A DNA stretch of 64,000 bases from NCBI RefSeq assembly GCF_020921035.1, contig NC_063150.1, positions 9,176,001-9,240,000 on the forward strand. The letters are read 5' to 3'. This DNA is from Rhodamnia argentea. Taxonomy: Eukaryota > Streptophyta > Magnoliopsida > Myrtales > Myrtaceae. Shown one piece after another: positions 11,124-22,838 of this stretch. How positions within the stretch are numbered: position 1 is the stretch's first letter; every line of letters begins with the position of its first letter. Both the position numbers and the translations under genes were made by a program. The notes below the pieces were generated by a model. It worked only from the letters and a program-made list of their open reading frames with translations. It did not search any database and was not told where the DNA came from.

Positions 11124-14099
11124 CCAAACCAGAGACTGTTATTTTTCTCACACTTGGAGGAATAAAATGATTCAAATAGGACGGGAAAATTGAATCATCC
11201 AAAATCTCTTTCCATGTACCGTAACTCATTTTACAGTGTCAAGTAAAACATTTCCTACACGCCTTGCTTTTATTTACTTCACCATAAATTCTCATATGAT
11301 GCAGCCAGACTTAAATTTGGAAGCTTATGAACAATTGTTTGGGGAAGTTCTCTGAACCACTGGAATCTACCCATGTGCAGACATGGCAGATTGATTGCAG
11401 CTGATTCTTTATTTTCCTGCTTGATCCCCAACTCCTCCTAAACAAGAGAAGAAAGAACGCTCTTTTTTCTCTAACAAATGTGGCCATAGCATCATATCAT
11501 CAACCATAAGTCAACTCTTTTCACGAAGCAATATAGCCAACCTCAAATCAAAAGGTACTATGGTAAAATCTACAAACACAAGAATACCTGAGCAGATTTG
11601 TTGAGTTGGAGGAGCGTACAAAACCTTGGCATATGGACAGATATTGAATTGCTGTTAATGGGCTGACTTAACTGCAGAGCCTCCCCAAGTATCTTGATAT
11701 ATTTTCCAATTTCTTTCTGAGGCACATTCGCTGCAATTGAAATTTCCTGAACATTAAACTTTGTGTTAGATTCTCATAAGGGAAGGAAGAAAGTTTGAGA
11801 GGCTCTAAGAGTGTAATTAAAGAGCAAAGAAAATAACATTGACAGAACATAGAACACAAGTTACTTGTAGCAAATCCCTCTAAGGGGTAATTTACTAGCA
11901 ACTACCTGAAAAATTCTGACAATGAATAACTGCGAGAAAATCATTGAATGAAATTGTTCTCAAACCAAACAAGCAAATCATCAAGCATACCAGAAGATGT
12001 TTTCTGATGCCAGCAAGAGAAAACTCATTATCTTTTTTATAAGTATCATAAGGTCAGCAAGGCCCTCATATGTTCTGTTAAGTATGAAGATCTTTCTTTG
12101 GGTTTCAAGAATGTTAATACCACAAAAATAACTACCCAAAAGATAACCTTCTGAAAGTCAATGGCCTATGAAAAGAAGTATTATTGGAGCTATATTTGGT
12201 TAAGGTGTATGGCTAGCGATGTATGTTTTCCTGGATCACTGTTGTCAGCTTGTCCCAACAGTTAAGAGAGAGTTTGCTGGTTTCTATGTTCATTTGTTAG
12301 AATGTGAAAATTTCAATAAGAGTGTAGACATAACTAAATCTAGCCAAAAGGTTTATTATGCACAACTCTTCCCCAACCATTATTCTTGCAAAGCGGATCC
12401 CCATGATTATGCAAAATCAGCCAAAGTTTTTTCACTTTGAACACGATTTTATAGATAAAGCATAGAAAAGAAGCTGATCCACTGCATATCTAAAACATAC
12501 TCCTAATGGGTAATAATAGTTGCAAGTACAAAATCAGAAGACACAGGGAGGTTATTCATTGAGCTGATGCCCAGACTTCGTGTTCAGATCAACATGTTTC
12601 TGTAAGAAAATTTTCCCAATATCAGTTTGCAATAAGGACTTAGAGAACAACCAGAGCCAGTAAAGCTAGACAGTGACAGTTAACTTTGAGTGGATGTATA
12701 ATTATCAGACAAAGACCACTTCACGCACTTGATGCTGATTTCTTTAACCTTGCATGATATCAAGGCTTCTTAAGGTTTTATTCATCAGCCTAACCGCTTT
12801 GTCTTATTAGTCCCAAGATCCACTCCTCTTGCTGCCAAGAAACAGTGGAAATCAACATAAGTTAAGAATTTTCAACCTAGGAGAAATGCGGATCATCCTG
12901 ATGTAGCACAAAAAAGGTGTGGAACTGCCACTCGCCTACAACATTTGACAACATGGGCAATGGAAGGGGCAGTTGCCTTGGTATTGCATCAAAGGTCCAT
13001 CCAAGTATTGATAAGTTGCACAAAGTTCAGTTATAAAGACAAAAGCACATTTTGAAAGGCCTAGAGAGCAAACGAGCATCCATATCACATCACCAAAGAT
13101 CTCACTAAGACAGAGTATGTCATGAAGGCTGCCACCATGAATCTCACATATGAACTAAAGTCAAATGCATAGCAGCATAGTTCCAACTAAACCAGCCCTT
13201 TAAGATGCAGAACAGGGATTCCCTGCAAATACACATCCCATTCCAGGATAATCACATGAAATGATCCATGTAGCCGTCGATCTACCACAATAGTACCTAC
13301 ATACAAAAGGGATGTGATGCAAGGATCACCATTAACCTCAGGCGCACAGTTTGAGTGTAATGCACAGCAGCATCCAACTACACAATACCATTAATAGTTT
13401 CAACAAGAACTCGTTCAGAGTGCATTAGCGTTACTAGAAGTAACAGATAGAGACAGCATTTAACAACTCCTGAGGCATCACCTGAAGAGTCCTAGGCTCT
13501 TGTGCTTCCCTAATGGCTTGAACCAAAGCAGCAGTAGCAAGAGCTTCGACGCTCCGATTCCTCAAGCAAGTCGCCGAGCAACAATCCCGGAACAACTGAA
13601 ACGCGTGGTCCGAAATGTCGCAATCCAACCCCAAAATCGAGGACACGTCTATGATCTGCATGTACGCCCTCAGATTATCCACAACGACGGTCGACGACGA
13701 GGGCGTCGAGCTCGAATTCGCCGACGAAGACGAAGAAGAGGGATTGGTGGACTCGAGAGTTCGCTCGAGCTCGGCGAGGTGGCCGGAGAAGGAGAGACAG
13801 GAGCGGAGAGAGAGGGGGGAGTTCTCGAGGGACCAGGTGGAGAAGGCGGTGATGAAGCCGGCGGTCTCGAAGGGGTCGTCATCGGAGTCGGAGGGGGTTA
13901 GGGCTTGAGGAGGGAGGGAGGGGAGGTCGGAGGTGACGAGGCATAGCGGGTTGTCTTGGGAGCGGAGGTGGAAGACGTGGTGGGGGAAGTGGTGGCGCTC
14001 CTCGACCACGCGGCCGCAGGAGGTGCACTCGGTGATCGAGCGGCCGCCGTTGGTGATGGCGCACCGCCCCTGCGACGCCGAGCAGTATGGGCACTTCAT
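10153..14099 (-). CDS. PBRP: Plant-specific TFIIB-related protein (PBRP)
   Basis: Three coding exons, 14099-13482, 11746-11588 and 10980-10153, give 534 residues; the Arabidopsis protein is about 500. The N-terminus is a zinc ribbon with CPYC and CTSC pairs (residues 3-30). The first cyclin-like repeat includes VVVDNLRAYMQIIDV and LRNRSVEALATAALVQAIRE. Exon 2 supplies PQKEIGKYIKILGEALQL. The second cyclin-like repeat is ELATHIGEVVINKCFC through EICKVTGLTEVTLRKVYKEL. The C-terminal 160 residues are poorly ordered and polar. TFIIB-type proteins bridge promoter DNA and RNA polymerase. PBRP is a plant-only branch, reported on the plastid envelope and able to move to the nucleus. The start is the Met that begins the conserved zinc ribbon, although the frame stays open for 103 codons upstream. 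Intron 1 (11747-13481) shows nothing else; intron 2 carries a GA repeat. Confidence 0.93.
11082..11118. repeat. (AG)n microsatellite in PBRP intron 2
   Basis: About 18 AG dinucleotides in the intron between PBRP exons 2 and 3, roughly 100 bp from the exon 3 acceptor. On the PBRP strand it is a pyrimidine tract. Confidence 0.9.
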
Positions 14100-14581
14100 T
14101 TCCAGCTCCCCAGTCTGCTCTTTGGGGCGGGCGCGTCGCCCAGTCCGTTGATCTAGCCTAGAACTAGAAGTGCAGACTTGGATCCGGGGCACGGATCCGG
14201 TGCACCGACCGGGAAGAACCCGGTCGTTAGGGCTTCCCGGGTGCGAACTGCCTCGCTCACGTGATAAGCCCACGGCCCGTATTGACTCTGGTTGGAATCT
14301 GGACGCAGAATCCGATTCGGCGTCAACGAAAATCGCAGTTGCAAAAAAATATATTATAATGTGGGGGCCCGCAGAAAAATAAAAAGTTTCAATTGTGTCC
14401 CCCCACAAAATTCACAACCTCGCTCTCTATATTCTAATTCTCGCAAATGACAGTTCTCTCTCTCTCTCTCTCCTCAGATCGTCTCTTTCCCAAATCCGTC
14501 TCTTCCCTCTGTAGCTCACCGCGCGAGTAGCGTCGACAGTCCACCGCACCACCGAGCTCGGCGCCTCTCCCTTCGAGCGAC
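14100..14581. promoter_or_regulatory. Shared divergent promoter of PBRP and the DUF1195 gene
   Basis: Only 482 bp separate the PBRP start (14099, minus) and the DUF1195 start (14582, plus), so both promoters and leaders must lie here. A TC microsatellite (about 14456-14473) sits in the probable leader of the plus-strand gene. An AT-rich block at 14340-14400 is the likeliest core region. No single TATA box was assigned. Confidence 0.7.
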
Positions 14582-17500
14582 ATGAAGGATGACGATCCTA
14601 TCCCCCTATCGACGTCGGCGGCGGCCAATGCCAAGAGGGAGAGCTCCGATTCCGGTCTCTTCGGCCGTGGCCGGTACAAGATTTGGGCGCTGGCCGCCAT
14701 CCTCCTGCTCGCCTTCTGGTCTATGTTCACCGGCACCGTCACCCTCCGGTGGTCCGCCGGCAACCTCAACCCCCTCTCCGACGACCTCGACGCCCCCATT
14801 CGCGACGATCTCGACGTCCTCGTGAGTGCCTCTCTGTCTCTGTGCTCTCGCGTCGAGTGTTGTGTGTTTCTGAGGTTGTGTGCGCCGTCGCTAGGGTTTG
14901 GATTGGATCTCGTCGGTTGATTTGGGGTGGATTTTTGTTTGATGCTTGTGCAGGAGATGGAGGAGAGGGAGAAGTTGGTGAAGCACATGTGGGACGTGTA
15001 CACGAATAGCAGGCGGATCAGAATGCACAAGTTTTGGCAGGAGGCGTTCGAGGCCGCGTTCGAGGACTTGAGCAGTGACGTTCCTGGTGTTAGAGAGGAT
15101 GCGATCGCAGAGATTGCTAAGATGTCCATACGGTTCATTGATCCCCCTCCAGCTCAATCCATGGTAAGTGTGAACGCTCCACGATCTCCTTTCATTGTTT
15201 TTCTTTTAGATCTTGTGTTTCTTGTTCATTCATCGAGTTGGTAGTTTGTACTGCTTCCAATCGTAAAATTGGATTGCTGGTGACATATTAAATTACCAGC
15301 AAGTGATGCTTTATATTGTTGGAAATGCACTAAGAGTGTGCTTGAAGAGACTTGTAGTTTTGCCTGATAAAGCTTAGTATGATATGGATCCTCCAATTTC
15401 GAGGAGGGACCGTCCGATCAGTACTCATTTTAAAGGATGACATAGGTGGTTTACATGAAAATTACTTTTGGAAAGCCACATTTGTTAGTTTGACTTGGAG
15501 AGTAGAATGGGAGGGTGGCCTTCTGGATTTCTATTTCCCTCGGCAAAGTGTTAATATCGTTGGTGTAATCATGTGGTTGTCTCCAACAAACTGATGCATT
15601 TAGGGAATAAACAACTATACATAGAGAAAGTTTAGATATTCAAGGATGTTAGCTGCTTCTAAGTTTGTTTTATAGCTGAGTTCTGGACTTGGACTGTCCA
15701 CTGGGAATTTTTTACTAACTCATTGGAGAGCTAGAGGTTCGCATTACATGTCAAATATTCATATCTAACACAAAACCATATGGAACAGATGTGCATTCGA
15801 TATGTCTCAAATGCCCATTCATCAGTATGTGGAATCAGTAGGGCAGTCCCCTCTCAATTATTTGTGTTTGGTTAGGAGGGTAGCAAAATGTGGAGGGAAC
15901 GAAAGAAAGTGGACAAAAGGGAGGGTGCTTTTGTTTCATTTGGCCTCATGAATGTTTTCTCCAGGAATTTTAACCTGGATAGCTGATAGTAGGCTTTAAT
16001 CTGTCAAACTAGAAAAGTTGGTATAAGTGCACTTCTCTTATTGTTTACTAGCATAAGTTGTCTTTTTTAATACACTAACAGAAATTTATTAGCCAATGTA
16101 AAAAGTTTATAGCAGGTCAGTAGGATGAACCGTATAACTCTCTCTATAGCTCGCACATGTGTGCGCACATGTGCAGAAACAGTTGTCTACAGACACGTTT
16201 CCCGCTGTAGTACATAGGGTGTTTTTTTGAACTATTTAATCCAGATTTAGTATTGATAGCAACTACTATGTTATAAGATGATAAGGATGGAAGGAGTCTT
16301 TGGAAACATTTGAGTATCTATAGCAACTTTTCTATGTTATAAGATGATAAAGAAAGGAAAGATCCATATGTTTTCTCTGTTAGTCTTGCATGTTTTCGAA
16401 GCTTTATAATATTGGAATTTCCATAATTTGAGGATAGATTGACATTTGAATTTTCGAAGGCTAAGGTAGAGAAGCTCCTGTAGGAACTTGTGAATTGGTT
16501 TTCAGAAACTTCTGCTCTGAACCTCTCTTGAGATGCCTGCTTAGGTTGAAGCTCCCATTAGAAATTATAGTTGCTCTATTGAAAGGTTTGCCAAGTAGGT
16601 TCTCAAGAGTGATTTTGGCACTTAATGTGCTTTTCCATGTGCAATTCTTATCTCTATATCTACTTTTTTTCCCTTCGGAATTCATTTATTATTAAATTAC
16701 CGACTTGGGGGATTGTTGATGTTTGCAAATCTTCTAATGGCATGCTCAAATAATCAGCATTCGAGCTTTGAGATTGATAGAGAGTCAGAGTGCTCAGATA
16801 AAACAAAATCTGAATTTTCAGGCCTGGGTCACCATTTAGGGAATAATTTTATGCCAATTGTTGCACATATGTGACTGAATAAAAAAACTAAAAACAGAAT
16901 TAGTGCTCTGGCTTTTGAACCAGCTGGATTTCAAGGCTCCCCCTTATCTCATCTTGTCTTTTCTAACTGTATACCCAATTTCGGGAATACGGGATCATAC
17001 TTTGATCTTTTGTTGCAAGTTACATTTTTCCCTATTGTTTCGTGTCATAAGCATAAGCTGTTCCAGTTTATGGTTAGTAAGTTTTGGCAGGTGCTGCTCT
17101 TGAACTTGCAAATACAGTTCCTGCTTGTTCTTTTGTTTCTAATGATGTTGGCTCTTGAACTTGCAAATACGGTTCCTGCTTGTTCTTATGTTTCTTTTGT
17201 TGTGCTCTTGAACTTTGTGAAGGCATTTTTGGCCCGCTGGCGCACTGGGAAAGTGGGAACTGAATTTTGTTTTTGTAAATTCTGGAATCTGATTAATTAG
17301 AACCTGAAAGCAGTTTCATTAGCAATGAATTACAAGAGAACATGCATGACTGACGGCCTAATTGATCCTATGACTTGTGTCTTTTATTTCTTGAATCACA
17401 TGGATCTTTTAGTTGTATTTTTTTATTGGCCATTTACGCCAACTGCTTATGCTGCAGGCCTTTTGGTAGCTCATAAAATCTAACAGAACTGTCCCCTTCA

Positions 17501-17584
17501 CTTTTGTAGAATGCCCGAGAATTCACTAAGAGGTTCAAAATAACAGAGAAAGGAGAGGCCGTGGTGGCTCGCCGATTACACTAA
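14582..17584 (+). CDS. DUF1195 family small membrane protein
   Basis: Three coding exons, 14582-14821, 14954-15163 and 17510-17584, give 174 residues, about the family's length. One hydrophobic segment lies near residues 33-50 (IWALAAILLLAFWSMF). A charged helical region follows (EMEEREKLVKHMWDVYTNSRRIRMHKFWQEAFEAAYE-like in character), and the short last exon ends in EAVVARRLH. The gene matches the family I recall as AT4G36660 (DUF1195), which also sits between PBRP and PLT6 in Arabidopsis. Function is unknown; old database names calling it a polyol transporter probably reflect its neighbour, since it has one membrane segment and no transporter signature. Intron 2 is 2.3 kb and holds a tandem repeat. 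Confidence 0.85.
17096..17217 (+). repeat. Tandem repeat in DUF1195 intron 2
   Basis: Units starting 'gctcttgaacttgcaaatac' begin at 17096 and 17151, with a partial third at 17204. The periods are 55 and 53 bp. Units 1 and 2 are nearly identical ('ttcctgcttgttctt' in both), so the duplication looks recent. Confidence 0.85.
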
Positions 17585-19550
17585 ACTGAAAATTTTGGAG
17601 ATCCGAGATTTTAAATCGTTGTCCTCTCCAATGATGATCTGCTGGAAGCTTCATGGCGGCCAGGAAGCACTAGATTTCTATGGCAGAGACAAGTTCGTAT
17701 GTACTTAGAGGAGGATTTTTGTTTTCTTTCAATTTGATGTCAGCAATTTTTTTGTGGTTGTAAATTGAAACAACCGATACGTCAAGAAATTCATCGAATG
17801 GTTTTTCTTTTATCCAAATTACCTACATTCTTTTGGAGTTGATTCCCCTACATACAAACAGAAACAAGAACTCTGCTTCTTCTTCTTTTTTCCCATGGAA
17901 TTTATTTGCTCGAAAACTTAGATTGACCCTGACCCTTCATATAAGAAGTTGCACAGGTTTTTGTTCCACTTGTATTTCATAAGTTGGTACGTCGACAGAG
18001 TTTACTTTATAAGGTGCCGTATGGCGCCTAGGTTATGCTAAATTCTCTTCCTTGCTCGCCGGTTTCAATTTTGGCAGCTGAAGCTCGAGAGATTATAAAT
18101 GGAATATGTCGTGGAGATTAACAAAATAACTTGAATATGCAGAGCTTGGTGCATTTCAAGACAATCAAATGGAAGAACCTGAACGACCGAAGGAAATCGA
18201 ATCGAGCTGGCATTGCAGATCCGATTGGAAATTTAAGAATGACCGAGCTCTGAGCTAGATCATGGCTCGCGTTGCGATCTTGCTCTCGGTGGTCTATAAA
18301 CAGCATGTGATACTTGCGCCTTTGGAGGATGATTAGAAAGTTGATAAGCCAAACACGTCACTGATGCCGACATATTCTGAATCGAAAGATATTCGTGGAA
18401 CCATCATTCTGCTCCTATTTATTTCCTTTTTCAACTTTTCTGTTCTGCTCTCTGTCTGAACCTTGTTTTCATGGATTAATTGTCGCAAACCTTGCGCGTG
18501 ACTCTGTTACAAGATCGCACACAACCGGCACATGACATGGTCCAAAACGGAGTTAAGAATGACGCCCTTCCCTTCGAAACTCGGCAACACGCACGAGTAA
18601 ATGATCCAAATTCAGTACTTCATGATCCTCAAGAGCGGAAAATCACCCAACGACATATGGATGCTGAAATCCCTGTTTTGAAAAAGTTCAGGCACATATT
18701 GGGTCATCAAAGGTGTGCCACAACGTTAATAGGGGTTCCGGAGGTTCATTTCGGTTCGACTTGGACTACATATTTACACTGAAAAATCCAAAACAGTTAG
18801 GCACATGTCGTATTCATCCCTAAATTATTTTTCTCGTCTCAAAAAGCCTCAAACCGGTACACCCCGAATGCGACACAAAATATCTCAAACCTATAAACGG
18901 GGCATGGGTTTATCAGTTTGGGATTCTCTGTGACACGAAAATTTTATTGAAGGTAAATGAGGCATTGGTGTACCATTTCGTAGTTTTTTGTGGCATGAAA
19001 ATTAGTTTGGAGGTAAATGTGGCACGTATACACCAATTTTTGCGACTTTTGTGGCACGAAAATTAGTTTAAATAAATTTGAGGTACATGTGGCATTGATA
19101 CATAAATTCTAGGTTTTTGGTGGTATTTAGCCCGATATTTAAAATGCAACACGACACCATGGTTGGGAAGACTTTAGCCGAAAGATCAACGAACCTAAGA
19201 ATGACATCCCAAACCAAAAAAAAAAAAAAATGCTATGTTCTTTCTATGTGATCAACTGGTTCGATTTTAAACCATCAATGCTAAGTCCACATTCACATAT
19301 ACAAGAAATCAAATGTGGTACTAGTTGTTGAAATGCTGCTCAGTTAATGAAGGAACTGAAGCTTTAGAGATCAGAAGCACTTAAAAGATAGGGACAAGGA
19401 AAATCAGCAAGTGATGTAAATTTTCTCAGCCATATTTGAACTAAATTACATGGTCCAACTTAAAGCTTAGCTCTCTTGTATATTCCGACTTTCCTCCACG
19501 CGTCAAATTATATATGCTGCATGATATACATCACTAATCCAAGTTCTAAA
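17585..19550. other. Region between DUF1195 and PLT6 with one repeat element
   Basis: The two genes converge here, so it should hold both 3' untranslated regions. No further gene is recognised. About 18790-19140 is a dispersed repeat of the type described at 56590-56900. Confidence 0.6.
18790..19140. repeat. Dispersed inverted-repeat element ('cacgaaaattagtt' family)
   Basis: The left part reads 'cctcaaaccggtacacc...gacacaaaa'. The right part holds three diverged units of 'tgtggcacgaaaattagttt...aggtaaatgtggca'. Left and right are roughly complementary, as in a small inverted-repeat transposon. A related sequence lies at 56590-56900. Confidence 0.6.
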
Positions 19551-21614
19551 CTAGGCATTGTTTGGCTGGATCTCTATGCCTTTATTCATGGCCTTGCTAT
19601 TCTTCCTCGTGAAGAGCATCTCAATTTCTTCCAAGGACTTCCCTTTTGTCTCAGGCAAAAAGAAATAGAAGAATCCCAGAGCCAGCACGGACACGCAAGC
19701 AAACATGAAGAAGCTCCCGCCGATGGTTATGGCTTTCGATATCGAGAGAAAGCTCATTGACACGGCTGCGTTCATGAGCCGATTCACCGCGACGCCGATG
19801 CTCACCCCCCGAGCTCTCAGCTTCAATGGGAATATCTCTGAACTATAAACCCACGTGACCGGGGCGATTCCAATCGAAAAGAAGGCCACGTACACATACG
19901 TCGCCACGATGCTCGAGACGAGAGCCCACAATAGTTGTTCCTTCGCATGCTCCACCATTGTCAAGCAAAACCCTAGTCCGGTTAGGGCGATGATGATCCC
20001 TCCTGAGCTCACCAGGAGCAATCTCCTCCTGCCAACTTTGTCAAGCAAAAATGTGGCTATTATTATGAATGTGGCCTTTGTGAGGCCAACCCCAACTGTG
20101 GCAAGCAAAAGCTTTTTCTTGGCGGTCACTCCGGCTTTCTTGAAAATCCGTGGGCTGTAGAGGATGACTGCTTCGATCCCCGTTGCATGCTCGAAGAAAT
20201 GAATACCGACAGCAGCCAGCAAGATCCACCGTACTGAGGGCGAGGGCCTTACCAAGAGCTCTTTCCACACACCTTCGCCGCGAGAGTTCCTTGGAACCTC
20301 GACAACATCCTCCTTGCAATTCACATCGATCCCGGCTGCCATTTTTATGTCTTGGAATCGGGTTTCCACTTCTTGCTCTGAATTACAAACTAGGAGCAAG
20401 ACCCTTTTCGCGTCGGCTAGCCGGCCTTGCAATACCAACCACCTCGGCGATTCAGGCATCTTAAGGATCCCAAATGCTAGGACGAGGGAAGGGATTGCCG
20501 CGACCCCTAGCATCATCCTCCACCCTAGCTTTAGAGTCAACTTCCCGAAAAAGTAATTCGATACATAACCGAGCAAGATCCCTAGGCTTATGCATACCTC
20601 CGGCAAAGAGCTTAAGAATCCTCGGTGCGTGGCCGAAGAGATCTCAGCAGAGTACACGGGCGCGACCATTAGGGCGAAGCCGACCCCAATGCCCGCGGTG
20701 CACCGCCCCGTCATCAAGATCGCGTAGGATGGCCCATAGCCCATCAAGACTGAACCAACTAAAAAGATGATGGAGGCGAGAACGATGGTGTAGCGGCGGC
20801 CGATGTAGTCCGACGTTCTTCCGGCGATGAGAGAGCCCACGACGGCACAAACATTGAGGATTCCAGCGAGTATTTCGACCTGCGTGTCGTTTATCTTGAG
20901 TTCCTCTTTTATGAAGATCATGGCCCCGCTCATAACCCCAGTGTCTAGAGTGAAATCGGAAAATCGAAGGAGAAATCAGTACGTGAAAGGACGACAAGAA
21001 TTAATTTCAAGAACAGCACGGTCATACACACAATCCAGAAGAGGGTTCTGATTCAGACAAAACACATCCTTTTCATGGGATATTTCAAAATTATTTGAGG
21101 CTGAAACAGTTCTTTCGTGCTACATGTTTAGATGCGATATGATTCCTCACCAAAACTTCACTGCAAAGCAATCAAAAATTTCTCTACTAGTTAAAAAGAC
21201 ACCACGACAAATTGTAAGAGGTTTTCTACGTACATAAGAGTTAAGTTCGATCACACGTTAGTAGGCGTTGATACTCAATAACAATCATTCGGAAGATGAT
21301 ATCAGGAATCCCGACAAACTTTTCCAAACAGAAGACTATGTCTGATGACGGTTTGAGGTTACGGCTCGCTTCGAGGACATGATTAGTACGTGAAAAATAA
21401 AGAGTGCACGGCCTGTACACGACATGAAAATTTCTGATTCCTCATTGAAGGAGAAGCAAACCAGATATATATATAGAGAGAGAGACAGGACCATACCATA
21501 TCCAAAGATGATGGAGATCACGGAGGCGACGACTGCGCAGGCGCAGGCATATCTGTTGAACCCGGAAAGCTTCTCGGCCTCTCCGCCATCGTCGCTCAAC
21601 TTCTCCATGCTCAT
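19551..21614 (-). CDS. PLT6: Polyol/monosaccharide transporter, PLT6 type
   Basis: Two exons, 21614-21497 and 20944-19551, give 503 residues. This is a major facilitator sugar porter with about 12 membrane segments, normally a proton symporter for polyols and monosaccharides in the plasma membrane. Family signatures seen: FGYDTGVMSGAM across the splice junction, SDYIGRRYTIV, MPESPRWLVLQGR, DKVGRRRLL and the C-terminal FLPETKGKSLEEIE. The usual QQ-type motif of helix 7 reads HFFEHATGIEAVILYSPRIF, as in polyol transporters. The start is the ATG at 21614; a second ATG at 21608 would remove two residues. The order after PBRP and DUF1195 supports orthology to Arabidopsis PLT6 (AT4G36670, from memory). 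Upstream lies a cluster of ACGT motifs. Confidence 0.93.
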
Positions 21615-21966
21615 CACTACTCACTCACAAGTCACAATCTTCTGCTTACTTATGACTCTCGCTGGCTGCTGCTGCTTCTCTCTCTTCTCTCTCTCTCTCC
21701 AACGAATACAAGCAAATATCCTTGAAAAAACACTCCTTTTTATAGCACAACGCCTCGGTCGGAAGGAATTCTAGAGGTGGATTTAACAGTAAAGAGGTGA
21801 AAATAGCCCTGCCCCTTTTTTCCTCTGGACGAACCCACCATCAGAATCGAGAAAGGAAACAAATATCACGGAACTCATTAGAAAAATCTTTTCTCGCTCG
21901 GAGGATAATAGCCTCTCCCGGTCGAGGCGAAATCCTAGTCCGAGTTTTTGAATCGGCGGCAATTTG

Positions 21967-22113
21967 CCACGTCATCCTCGGTGAATCTCTAATCTTTAGA
22001 CACTCCCCCGGATGAGGACAGGGAATGCTGACGTGGACAACTTGACCTTTCGTCGCTCGCTCGCACTTCCGCCTCGGCCTCGTATCCCGCCCAGCTGACG
22101 TGGCACCTTTGAC
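21967..22113. promoter_or_regulatory. Cluster of TGACGTGG motifs and W-box cores upstream of PLT6
   Basis: Three copies of TGACGTGG lie 353-490 bp upstream of the PLT6 start: CCACGTCA at 21967-21974 (reverse), TGACGTGG at 22029-22036 and TGACGTGGCA at 22096-22105. TTGACC at about 22040 and TTTGACTT at about 22107 are W-box-like. TGACGTGG combines a C-box half and a G-box half, fits the TGACGTGR ER-stress element and contains the ABRE core; bZIP factors bind such sites. Confidence 0.55.
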
Positions 22114-22596
22114 TTGATCGTTTTATTACTGGAATACCCCTCTTGTTACCCTCTGATTAATGGACAGCTAAGCGGTTGCTTCTCTGGGATGATATTCCCA
22201 TTCCATCTTAATCCCAAATGATTAGTGGAGGTGCCGACCAAATCAGGGTGGTGCTTAATTACAGGACGGGGATATACTTGACAGCCTCAGTCTGGATCGT
22301 TAAGGTTGGGATTAGCGTCGGCTTACCAATTTACCCGATACCACGCATTAATTGAGGGTTTAAATACTTCGCTAGAGTACAACTATGATCTACGCAAGCG
22401 GTCTCGAAATGGAAATATCCACCCGTTTAAGGAATGAATTCACTTTCTAAAAGTAAAATTTGTCCTATGTCAATTCTTCTGTCAGGTTCTCAAACCAATC
22501 AGGGAAGTTCCAAAGGCCAAACAATTTAATCCCAAACTCTTTCTGGCGGAACCTTCCTAGTTTCTAGAGAAAAACAACGCTGTATTTTAAAATTTA

Positions 22597-22838
22597 GGTT
22601 CCGTTTGTTTTGCGAATAATGAATAATTGGGAACGTATTTTCCAAAAAATAATGGCTTTTGTTGCTTGAAATATTTAATCAACGTAAAATGTTTCGTTGT
22701 CAAGAACAATTTATGCCTAAATATTTTCATTGATGACGAAAATGTTTATCGTTAATTGGCTTTTATAAGGTATACAAGTGATCATTTTTAAGAAAATATT
22801 CTCGAAATCATTCATTTTTCGTGAAATAAACAAAGTCT
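22597..22838. repeat. MITE-like element (hAT-like family)
   Basis: About 240 bp beginning 'ggttccgtttgttttgcg' and ending 'gtgaaataaacaaagtc', whose complement resembles the start. The centre is AT-rich with no coding. A second member lies at 53045-53275. Short TTAG-like sequences on both sides may be a target duplication. Confidence 0.6.
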
